A DNA stretch of 6,153 nucleotides from Planctomycetota bacterium (GTDB taxonomy: Bacteria > Planctomycetota > UBA8742 > JACQVU01). The first letter of the stretch is position 1, and each line of letters starts with the position of its first letter. Below are positions 1-5,925 of this stretch, one piece after another. The position numbers and the translations under genes are program-made. The stretch is taken from contig JACQVU010000149.1 in NCBI GenBank assembly GCA_016209585.1, forward strand, positions 1 through 6,153, given 5' to 3'. The notes under the pieces were generated by a model. It was given only the letters and a program-made list of their open reading frames with translations. It was not told where the DNA came from and ran no database searches.

Positions 1-48
1 CCGCCCCTCGCCCCCCGACCCCCGTCAGTGAGGTATGATGCGGGAGCG

Positions 49-537
49 ATGCGCGCGCCGTTCTTCGCCCTGGCTTTCGGATCGCTGCTGCTCTGGTTCT
101 CTCTCGGCGATCCGCTGGCGCCCGTGCGGAGCCGTCCGCTGGGCGGGGCGCCGGACGAAGACGCTTCTTCGCTTTTCGGCAGCCTGGCGGCGGCGGCGCT
201 GGGGGTCGGCAACCTGTCGACGGTGCTGGGCGTTTTGCGAACGCGCATGCCGGAGATCGCGGGTGACGTTCCGCGCCTTTTGGCGCGCGCCCGCGTGTTG
301 CACGTGGCGTTGATGCCGGTTTTCGACCTCTTCACGGTGTTGCACGTTCGCGCCGCCTCGGCCACCACCGGGGCGCTGGTGGCGGCGCTCGCGCTGATCG
401 CGGTGCTCTCGGCGCAAGGGGTCGTTCTTCTTCTGTGGCGGCGCGAAAGCCCCGGCCGGCGCGCGGCGCTTCACGCGCAGGAGGCGCTCGCCGCCAGCCT
501 GCTCGTCCTGCTCGCGGCGGGCCACGTGGGAGTGTAG
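49..537 (+). CDS. Small integral membrane protein, function unknown
   Basis: A 162-residue protein with about five hydrophobic segments: roughly residues 3-20, 41-62, 79-99, 107-128 and 146-160. A polar loop rich in Pro, Arg and Asp (about 21-40) separates the first two, and a basic loop (RRESPGRR, about 130-137) separates the last two. Codon third positions are strongly G/C, as in the neighbours, so it is a real gene. I chose ATG 49 because it begins directly with a hydrophobic segment (MRAPFFALAFG). An in-frame GTG at 28 would add seven residues but has no Shine-Dalgarno sequence. ATG 49 is not well served either: GGGAG at 42-46 is only 2 nt away and GAGGT at 30-34 is 14 nt away. The gene ends 2 nt before the ligase-like gene, so the two are probably co-translated and may work in the same envelope process. 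I recognise no family; a DUF4149-like membrane protein was considered but not supported. Confidence 0.8.
   Translation: MRAPFFALAFGSLLLWFSLGDPLAPVRSRPLGGAPDEDASSLFGSLAAAALGVGNLSTVLGVLRTRMPEIAGDVPRLLARARVLHVALMPVFDLFTVLHVRAASATTGALVAALALIAVLSAQGVVLLLWRRESPGRRAALHAQEALAASLLVLLAAGHVGV
528..532 (+). promoter_or_regulatory. Shine-Dalgarno GGGAG deciding the start of the ligase-like gene
   Basis: GGGAG lies within the last codons of the upstream gene, 7 nt before GTG 540, which is an ideal spacing. This supports GTG 540 as the start over the earlier GTG at 435 and the later ATG at 579, both in the same frame. Because the site sits inside the upstream coding region and the stop is 2 nt from the new start, translational coupling is likely. 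Confidence 0.7.
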
Positions 538-539
538 TC

Positions 540-3386
540 GTGCCCTCCCTCGCCGCGGTTCTTGAATCCCCCGCCCGGATGAGGTCGCGGCTGGCCGCCG
601 CCGGCCGCGGGCTGGACCGCGCCTTTCTGGCGGGGGCGCGCGCGGCCATTCCGGGGCTGATCGTGGCCGTTCCGGCGCTCCAGGTTCCCCTCACCTACGA
701 TCCCACCATCGTCAAGGAATGCGTGCTCCAGGTCACGGTGCTGGCGCTGGCCATCGGTTGGCTGGCGCGCGCCGCGATCCGGGGTCGCTGGGAGGTCGCG
801 CGAGCGCCGGTCGCGCTGCCTCTCTTCCTGCTGCTGGCGGCGCAGGCGGCGGCCGCGGTCGGCGGGGAGTGGCGTTTCGCGGCCGAGCGCGAGATCACCC
901 GCGCCGCCTGCTTCGCCCTGTTGTTCGCGGTGACGCTGGAAGTGGCTGACGCGCGATTCGTTCGCCGCTGCGTGGGCGCGATGTTGTGCGCCGGCGGGCT
1001 GGTGGCGACGTTCGGTCTGTTGAACTCTCCGCCCGCGCTGGAGGGGCTGCGGCGGCTCTTGCCGGACGTGTACGGGCGGGTCGTGGCGTCGGCCCAGGGC
1101 ATGAGCGCGCAGCCGCGCATTGGCTCGCTGCCGGGCCATCCGGGGCTTTTCGCGGCGCTGCTGGCCGCCGTTATCCCGCTGGCCGCGGGCTTCGTGGCCG
1201 TGGCCTTGGCGGAGGGGGGCGGGCGGCGCCGTGGCGCGGCCGGGGCGTGGAAGTGGGCGGGGGTCACGCTTTTCTTCGCGGTGTTCACCGGGGCGTTGGT
1301 GGTGGCGCTCATCTTGTCGTTCGCGCGCGCGGGGTTGATGGCGCTGGCCGTCGGCATGGTCGCGTGGGGCGCGGTGGTGGGGGCGGCGCTTTTCCCCGCG
1401 GGGTCGGCGGTGGTCTGGCCCGAATGGCAGCGACGCCGCTTCCGGCGCATCCTGCTGGCGGTGGGCGGGGCGGCGCTGCTGCTCGGCGGCCTGCTGGTGG
1501 CCTGGTACTTCGCGGCGCCCCGTTTCTTCCCCCAGGCCGAGGTCGAGAGGCTCACCACCTACCGGACGCCCTCGCGGGTGAACACCTTCCGTATCCGGCA
1601 ACTGCACTGGGGCGACGCCGTGGGGTACGTGAAGGATTACTGCTGGCTCGGCAGCGGGCTGGGGACTTTCGCGGAGGTTTTTCCGAAGTATGCGTCGGCC
1701 GAGTTCAAGGACCTCTGCGTGCAGAGCAACAACTACCTGCGCGACTTCCACGGCGAGTTCTACCAGACATGGTGCGAGACCGGCGCCCTCGGCGCCGCCC
1801 TGCTCCTCATCGTCTACGGCCGCGTGCTGCTCACCGGCTGGCGCGCCGTCCGCCTCCAACGCACGCCGGCTGACGTCTTCCTGGCCGCGGGGCTTCTCGC
1901 GGGGGCGGCCGCGGCCATGGTCGACGGCACGGTCACGGTCTCCATGCGCTACCCGCCCACGCCGCTCTTCCTGTGGGTCGGGGCCGCGCTCCTCTGCCGG
2001 CTCTGGGCCGACGCGGCGCCGGTGTGTAGCGCGCCCGTGAGGGCGTCGCCCGCGGACCGCCTCACGGCGGAATCACGAGCGTCCGCGCTCGCCGCCGCCG
2101 CCACGGCCAGAAGCGCGCCCGCGTGGCGTTCGGGGCTCTGGCGCGCGCCGCCCGGCTGGGCGCGTGGCGTGATGGCCGGCGCGGCCATCGCCCTCGTGCT
2201 GCTGGCGGGCGGGGGAACGGTGCGCTGGTTCCTGGCCGAGCACTGGTTCCGGCGGGGGTTGGAGGCCCGGCTCCAGGGGCGGCTGGAAGAGGCGCGCGCC
2301 CTCACCGCCCAGGCGCTGCGCCATGAACCCCGGTTGGTGCTGGCCAACTTCAACGCGGGGTTGATCGAGTATCGGCGGCCCAACCCGGACGTGGCCGCGG
2401 CGCTGGACTGCTTTGATCGCGCCGCGGCGGAAGCGCCCAGTTTTCCGCTTCTGAACCTCAACCTGGGCCTGTGTTACGCCTTCCTCGGCCAACTGGTGCT
2501 GGCCAACCAGCACTTCCAGCGCGAACTTGACCTGAACCCCTACCAGTTCGCGGCGCGCAAGCACATGGGTTCGACCTACCGCCGGCACGGGGAGTTCGAG
2601 CGGGCGCTGGAGTGCCTGACGGAATACCGGAAGGCCTTCCCCGGCGACGCCGACGCGATCAACGAGATCGGAGTCGTCCTGATCGAGAACGGACGCGGCG
2701 GCGACGCCGAGGCGGTCTGGGAGCAGATCGGTCTCCGCTTCGACCCCTGGAACGAGGACCTGCGGTACAACCTGGCCGAGACCGCCATCGCCGCCGAACG
2801 GTGGGGCGCGGCTGCCCGCCACCTGGCGTACGCCGTCGAGTGGTTGACCGACGACCCTCTCCACCGGGCCGGCGTTGATCCCGACCTGGCGGCCAACCCC
2901 ACCGCGCCGCCCTTCCTCTGCCGGGACCGCGACCCGGCCAAGATCGGCCGTCGCGTGGCGAAGATCGAGGAGGTCTTGGAGCGGCTCCTGCTGGAAGACC
3001 CCACCGGCGCCGCCGCCTCGGGCCTCTCCTACGCCCGCGCCGTGTTGCGCTTCCGCACCATGCGCTTCGACGAGGCCGCCGCCGACTTCGCCGGGCTGCT
3101 GGACACCAACCAGTTTTCCGAACGACCCCGCGTCTGGTTCTACCTGGGCGAGATCGCGCGCCTGCGGGCGGAAGCCGCCGCGGCGGCGGGGGATTGGAGG
3201 ACGGCGGCGCGGCAGCGCGCGCGCGCGCGCGGGTACTTCGCGGCGGTGCGCGGCGCGCACCCCCGGCAGCCCGACACGCTCCGCCGGCTCCACGACCTCG
3301 CGGTCGCCGAGGGCGACCAGACCGAGGCCGGCGCGCTGCGATGCCTTCTCGGCGAGGTCACGCTGCAGCGCCAGATGCTGCGCTGA
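540..3386 (+). CDS. O-antigen ligase/polymerase-type membrane protein with C-terminal TPR domain
   Basis: A 948-residue protein. Residues ~34-495 are polytopic, with about twelve hydrophobic segments. They carry features of the O-antigen ligase/Wzy_C superfamily: SFARAGL with Arg263 inside a membrane segment, a large loop (about 325-415) containing GSGLGTF (371-377), then HGEFYQTW (His404) running into ETGALG (413-418). In this superfamily, loop Arg and His residues act in moving glycan from undecaprenyl pyrophosphate to lipid A, glycan or protein. After an Ala-rich spacer, a last hydrophobic segment (about 544-563) leads into TPR-like helical repeats from about 568 to 760, and further helical repeats to the C terminus. 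The start is GTG 540 with GGGAG at 7 nt. Expected in the inner membrane. Sequence alone does not separate a WaaL-like ligase, a Wzy-like polymerase or a PglL-like protein O-glycosyltransferase. The fused TPR half suggests docking to a partner complex. Confidence 0.85.
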   Translation: MPSLAAVLESPARMRSRLAAAGRGLDRAFLAGARAAIPGLIVAVPALQVPLTYDPTIVKECVLQVTVLALAIGWLARAAIRGRWEVARAPVALPLFLLLAAQAAAAVGGEWRFAAEREITRAACFALLFAVTLEVADARFVRRCVGAMLCAGGLVATFGLLNSPPALEGLRRLLPDVYGRVVASAQGMSAQPRIGSLPGHPGLFAALLAAVIPLAAGFVAVALAEGGGRRRGAAGAWKWAGVTLFFAVFTGALVVALILSFARAGLMALAVGMVAWGAVVGAALFPAGSAVVWPEWQRRRFRRILLAVGGAALLLGGLLVAWYFAAPRFFPQAEVERLTTYRTPSRVNTFRIRQLHWGDAVGYVKDYCWLGSGLGTFAEVFPKYASAEFKDLCVQSNNYLRDFHGEFYQTWCETGALGAALLLIVYGRVLLTGWRAVRLQRTPADVFLAAGLLAGAAAAMVDGTVTVSMRYPPTPLFLWVGAALLCRLWADAAPVCSAPVRASPADRLTAESRASALAAAATARSAPAWRSGLWRAPPGWARGVMAGAAIALVLLAGGGTVRWFLAEHWFRRGLEARLQGRLEEARALTAQALRHEPRLVLANFNAGLIEYRRPNPDVAAALDCFDRAAAEAPSFPLLNLNLGLCYAFLGQLVLANQHFQRELDLNPYQFAARKHMGSTYRRHGEFERALECLTEYRKAFPGDADAINEIGVVLIENGRGGDAEAVWEQIGLRFDPWNEDLRYNLAETAIAAERWGAAARHLAYAVEWLTDDPLHRAGVDPDLAANPTAPPFLCRDRDPAKIGRRVAKIEEVLERLLLEDPTGAAASGLSYARAVLRFRTMRFDEAAADFAGLLDTNQFSERPRVWFYLGEIARLRAEAAAAAGDWRTAARQRARARGYFAAVRGAHPRQPDTLRRLHDLAVAEGDQTEAGALRCLLGEVTLQRQMLR
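3215..3231. repeat. Alternating GC dinucleotide tract
   Basis: Eight consecutive GC dinucleotides plus one G lie inside the C-terminal coding region of the ligase-like gene and encode part of a RARAR stretch. The tract is uninterrupted purine-pyrimidine alternation, a sequence type able to adopt Z-DNA and prone to slippage. It may simply reflect high GC combined with Ala/Arg codons. Confidence 0.6.
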
Positions 3387-3391
3387 CCCCC

Positions 3392-3408
3392 CCGCGGGCG
3401 CGCCGCGG
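3392..3408 (+). other. Hairpin just after the ligase-like gene stop
   Basis: CCGCGG (3392-3397) and CCGCGG (3403-3408) form a perfect 6-bp stem with a 5-nt loop, starting 5 nt after the TGA at 3384-3386. No T tract follows, so it is not a classical intrinsic terminator. It could protect the mRNA 3' end or help the next hairpin. In DNA this GC-rich, some such palindromes arise by chance. Confidence 0.35.
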
Positions 3409-3417
3409 CGTGCGACC

Positions 3418-3441
3418 GCGCCCGGCGGGCGCTAATCGTTT
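3418..3441 (+). terminator. Candidate weak rho-independent terminator
   Basis: GCGCCC (3418-3423), loop GGC, then GGGCGC (3427-3432) form a perfect all-G/C 6-bp stem, followed by TAATCGTTT (3433-3441). The tail is only partly T-rich, so termination would be imperfect. Its place between the end of the ligase-like gene and the promoter beginning at 3440 supports the call: the two genes are separated by 145 nt, against 2-27 nt at the other junctions here. Confidence 0.45.
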
Positions 3442-3467
3442 GACATCAGCCCCAAGCCGCCTATAGT
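3440..3467 (+). promoter_or_regulatory. Sigma70-type promoter for the STAS regulator operon
   Basis: A perfect -35 TTGACA (3440-3445) is followed after 16 bp by TATAGT (3462-3467), which matches the TATAAT -10 at five of six positions. This AT-containing stretch stands out in extremely GC-rich DNA and lies between a terminator-like hairpin and the next gene. Transcription would begin near 3474, giving a leader of about 58 nt before ATG 3532. It also argues against GTG 3466, which overlaps the -10, as the protein start. Confidence 0.65.
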
Positions 3468-3531
3468 GGCTGATGGCGGCGCTCTCCGCCTTCCGACCCC
3501 CCGCCTTGTGAGTCGCTCCGGGCAGGGCCTC

Positions 3532-4605
3532 ATGGTCGCCGCGTTCACCATCACCTCAAAGAAAGTCAGGCTGCCCGGCGGGGAAAGCGCCATCGTCGCC
3601 GAGATCGGCGGCGCGGTGGACGCCAACACCGCCGTCGGCTTCGAGGAGCAGGTGAACCGGCTGCTGGCCATCGGCAGCCGGTATCTGGTGGTGAACTGCT
3701 CGCGCCTCAAGTACATCAACTCCACCGGCATGGGTCTGTTCATCCGCTTCAGCGACCAGTTGGCGGAGCGGGGAGGGTCGCTGGAACTGGTGAGCGTGCC
3801 CGACAACATCTTCCAGTTGTTCTCGCTGCTGGGGTTGGAGAGTCTCTTCGTGCTTCATCCCGACGAGAAGGCCGCGGTGAAGTCAATCCTCGCCCGCGCC
3901 CGCGCGGGCGGCGCTCCCCCCGCCGCGCCCGCCCCGACGCACGCGGCGGCGCCCGCCCCCCCGCCGGCGCGTGAGCGGGCCGCGCCGGCGCGTGAGCGGG
4001 CCGCGTCGGCGGGGGGCCGGAAAGCGCCGGAGAAGCCGGCCGGCAAGCCGGCCGCGGCCGCGGCCACGCCCCCGCCCGAAGAGTCGCCTTTCCCGCTCAA
4101 GTTCTCGTGCACCGGATGCGCGCGGCGCCTCACGGTCGCCGAGCCGGGGTATTTCAGGTGTCCCCGGTGCGCCGTCTTTTTCGTGGCTTCCCCCGAAGGC
4201 CGGGTGAAGGCCTATCACACGCTCGCCCCGCGCCGGCTGGAGGTGAAGTTCCCCGCCACGGCGGAGTTCATCGAGCCGCTGCGGAAGGCGGTGCGGAACC
4301 TGGCCACGGCCTCGCGGTTTTCAGCGGACGCGGTGGACGCCATCGACGCCGCGATTGACGAGACCTGTTCCATCGTGGTGCGCAAGTGCGGGGGAGGCGG
4401 GCAGACGTTCGAGGCCTTCGCGGTCTCGGATGACAAAGAGTTTATCATCGCGGTGAAACTGCCGGACCGCACCTTCGCGGTGGAGGGGAAAGACCCGCTG
4501 GCCGCGATGTCGATGCGCATCATTGAGCAGTCGGTAGACTCCGTCCAGTTCTTCGACCTGCCGGGCAAGGGGCAGATCGCCAAACTCGTCAAGCGGCACG
4601 GGTGA
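3532..4605 (+). CDS. STAS domain - zinc ribbon - RsbW-like (degenerate) fusion regulator
   Basis: A 357-residue soluble protein with three domains. Residues about 5-115 are a STAS domain of the anti-sigma-factor antagonist type (SpoIIAA/RsbV). YINSTGMG places Ser64 at the position phosphorylated in that family. An Ala/Pro/Arg-rich linker follows (about 120-185). CTGC (Cys193, Cys196) and CPRC (Cys210, Cys213), 13 residues apart, form a probable zinc ribbon. Residues about 236-355 match the layout of RsbW/SpoIIAB anti-sigma kinases (LRKAVRNLA, then AIDETCSIV, ending GQIAKLVK). The N-box Asn after Glu277 is Ile281, and the Asp-x-Gly-x-Gly and later Gly-rich boxes are absent, so ATP binding is doubtful. 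ATG 3532 sits just before the first STAS strand; in-frame GTGs at 3466 and 3508 lack ribosome sites, although the one here is also weak (GGCAGGG). It is co-transcribed with the START-like gene 6 nt downstream. Likely a partner-switching or scaffold protein; its partners are unknown. Confidence 0.85.
   Translation: MVAAFTITSKKVRLPGGESAIVAEIGGAVDANTAVGFEEQVNRLLAIGSRYLVVNCSRLKYINSTGMGLFIRFSDQLAERGGSLELVSVPDNIFQLFSLLGLESLFVLHPDEKAAVKSILARARAGGAPPAAPAPTHAAAPAPPPARERAAPARERAASAGGRKAPEKPAGKPAAAAATPPPEESPFPLKFSCTGCARRLTVAEPGYFRCPRCAVFFVASPEGRVKAYHTLAPRRLEVKFPATAEFIEPLRKAVRNLATASRFSADAVDAIDAAIDETCSIVVRKCGGGGQTFEAFAVSDDKEFIIAVKLPDRTFAVEGKDPLAAMSMRIIEQSVDSVQFFDLPGKGQIAKLVKRHG
3963..4004 (+). repeat. Perfect 21-bp tandem duplication in the linker of the STAS fusion
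   Basis: Two exact adjacent 21-bp units (3963-3983 and 3984-4004) encode two consecutive copies of the heptad PARERAA in the Ala/Pro-rich linker between the STAS domain and the zinc ribbon. The repeat is in frame (7 codons), so changes in copy number would lengthen or shorten the linker without breaking the gene. Confidence 0.85.
4601..4605 (+). promoter_or_regulatory. Shine-Dalgarno GGTGA overlapping the STAS gene stop codon
   Basis: GGTGA complements the 3' end of 16S rRNA, includes the TGA stop of the upstream gene and lies 6 nt before ATG 4612. The overlap of stop codon and ribosome site indicates translational coupling and supports ATG 4612 as the start of the START-like gene. Confidence 0.55.
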
Positions 4606-4611
4606 CACCGG

Positions 4612-5898
4612 ATGGCTGACGCTTCCGCTCCCGACCTTCAGGCCCCGGCTCCCACGCCGCGGCGTGGCGGGCGCGTGCGGGTGTTCCTCGCCGGCGTCGC
4701 GTTCACCCTTCTGCTGGAGGCCGGCGGGGGGGGGTACTGGTACTGGTCGAACGTGCGGGAAAGTCCGGAGGAGGCCGCCAAGAAGCGGGAAAACAGCCCG
4801 CCCGACGAGCGGACGGAAGAAGGCCGCCGCGAGCTGGCGCAGCAGGACGCGGAGATCGCGGAACTCACCCGGCAACTCGCCGAGGCCAAGGCGGTCGCGT
4901 CGGCGGCGAACCCCGACCCGCCGGACAAAGCGCCCGCGGGGATCGAAGAGGCGGGCGTCCGCGCCCCGGCGCCCACGGAGGGCGCGGAGGCGCCACCCCC
5001 GACGCCGACGCCCGCCACGTCGGCCGGGGAGAGCGGCGCGACGCCAGGGCCGGCGCCAGCGGCGGCCGCGTCGCCGCCGTCGCCGCCGCCGCCGCCCGCC
5101 GGGGTGGAGAGCGCGCTATCGGAGGCGCTGCGCACGCGCGACTACGCCCGCCTGGTGCCGTGGCTTCGTGACGGAACGATCACCCAGATCCGCCGGCCGG
5201 ACCCGCGCGTGGCCGAGCCGCGCAAAATGGCTGAGAACGCGCCGTCGCCCATCAAGGCCATCGCCCTGGTGCATTCTCCGCCCCAAACCGCCTACGAGTG
5301 CGCGTTCAACATGGCCGAATGGCCTTCCTACGTCCCGCGGGTGAAGCGCGCCGGCGTCAAAACCGTGCCCGGCCGCGCCAATTTCATCAAGGTCGACATG
5401 GAACTGGCGTTGCCCTTCGTCGGCAACAGCCGCTCGCAGGAAGAGTACACCGGAGACCCCGGCGCCAGCGTCATCGGCGTGGTGCTGGCGGGCGACTACG
5501 ACGGCTGGCATACTTGGCGCTTCCATGCCGTGGGCGACGGCTCGTGGTGCGTGGTGGAGCATGAGTCGCGGGTGGTGATGAAGAACTTCATCGTGCGCGC
5601 CTTCGTCACCGACAAGCAGATGGAGGCCGCCATCAACCAGAGCGCGGTGAGTATCCGGCTTGACGCCATCAAGACCCGGGCCGAAAGTATCGCCCGCAAG
5701 GCACGCGCGACCGCCTCCGCGGCCTCGGTGGCTGGCGCGGGCGCCGGCGGCAAGCCCGGCGACGGCGAAGGCCGCGCGCCGGCCGCGCCGGGAACGGAGC
5801 CAGCCGTCCAGCCGGCGCCGACCGGCGGACACGCGGCCGATCCGCGCGGAGCCGCGGGATCGGGGTCCGGCGCGGGCGGCGGGGAACGGGACTTCTGA
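4612..5898 (+). CDS. Membrane-anchored protein with coiled coil, Pro-rich stalk and START/SRPBCC-like domain
   Basis: A 428-residue protein. A basic N-terminal tail (PRRGGRVR, about 16-23) precedes one hydrophobic segment (about 24-46), which looks like an uncleaved anchor. Next come a charged predicted coiled coil (about 53-98, with EIAELTRQLAEAK), a Pro/Ala-rich stalk (about 100-163, including a CCG-repeat polyproline run), and a globular domain (about 165-362). In the globular domain, AYECAFNMAEWPSYVPRV (227-244) and the alternating strands after it, ending in a long helix (about 333-362), resemble the START/SRPBCC (Bet v 1-like, COQ10/polyketide-cyclase) fold, whose members bind lipids or other hydrophobic ligands in a deep cavity. 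The C-terminal ~65 residues are low-complexity Gly/Ala/Pro. The basic N side suggests the globular domain is outside the cytoplasm, but this is not certain. Coupled to the STAS regulator, so a shared pathway is likely. The SRPBCC call rests on pattern only. Confidence 0.75.
   Translation: MADASAPDLQAPAPTPRRGGRVRVFLAGVAFTLLLEAGGGGYWYWSNVRESPEEAAKKRENSPPDERTEEGRRELAQQDAEIAELTRQLAEAKAVASAANPDPPDKAPAGIEEAGVRAPAPTEGAEAPPPTPTPATSAGESGATPGPAPAAAASPPSPPPPPAGVESALSEALRTRDYARLVPWLRDGTITQIRRPDPRVAEPRKMAENAPSPIKAIALVHSPPQTAYECAFNMAEWPSYVPRVKRAGVKTVPGRANFIKVDMELALPFVGNSRSQEEYTGDPGASVIGVVLAGDYDGWHTWRFHAVGDGSWCVVEHESRVVMKNFIVRAFVTDKQMEAAINQSAVSIRLDAIKTRAESIARKARATASAASVAGAGAGGKPGDGEGRAPAAPGTEPAVQPAPTGGHAADPRGAAGSGSGAGGGERDF
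5071..5100 (+). repeat. CCG trinucleotide run encoding a polyproline stretch
   Basis: A near-pure CCG codon run, interrupted by TCG codons, encodes SPPSPPPPPPA (residues 154-163 of the membrane-anchored START-like protein). It lies at the end of the stalk just before the globular domain. Such runs can slip by whole codons and may stall ribosomes unless EF-P acts. Confidence 0.7.
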
Positions 5899-5918
5899 GG
5901 CCGCGAAGGAGCGCGGCC
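5899..5918 (+). promoter_or_regulatory. Perfect hairpin with a Shine-Dalgarno sequence in its loop
   Basis: GGCCGCG (5899-5905) and CGCGGCC (5912-5918) form a perfect 7-bp G/C stem directly after the START-like gene's TGA. The six-base loop is exactly AAGGAG (5906-5911), a near-ideal ribosome-binding sequence. No T tract follows, so it is not an intrinsic terminator. The linear spacing from AAGGAG to ATG 5926 is 14 nt, longer than usual, so folding would strongly affect how the downstream frame is initiated. Alternatively it is a chance palindrome and the ATG is used weakly. Confidence 0.6.
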
Positions 5919-5925
5919 AGCGTCA

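Noticed and set aside
34..39. TATGAT resembling a -10 box before the first gene
   Set aside because: The region about 17 bp upstream is C-rich with no -35 match, and transcription would begin almost on the start codon. A leaderless start is possible but not supported.
435..539. N-terminal extension of the ligase-like protein from GTG 435
   Set aside because: It would overlap the upstream membrane-protein gene by about 100 nt, encodes an Arg/Pro/Ala-rich stretch typical of a shadow frame, and GTG 540 has a good Shine-Dalgarno sequence at 7 nt.
471..1859. Long minus-strand open frame (about 460 codons) opposite the ligase-like gene
   Set aside because: It is antisense to a well-supported membrane/TPR protein, and its translation is low-complexity Arg/Gln/His/Pro-rich with no domain. 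In very GC-rich DNA stop codons are rare, so long shadow frames are expected.
2073..3293. Long minus-strand open frame (about 400 codons) opposite the TPR half
   Set aside because: Antisense shadow of the TPR coding region, with Arg/Gly/Pro-rich low-complexity translation and no recognisable motif.
3466..3531. N-terminal extension of the STAS fusion from GTG 3466 or GTG 3508
   Set aside because: GTG 3466 lies inside the -10 box of the promoter and neither start has a ribosome site. The added residues lie outside the STAS fold.
5899..5918. Hairpin as a rho-independent terminator ending the STAS/START operon
   Set aside because: No T tract follows the stem, and a coding-like frame with a usable start begins 7 nt after it.
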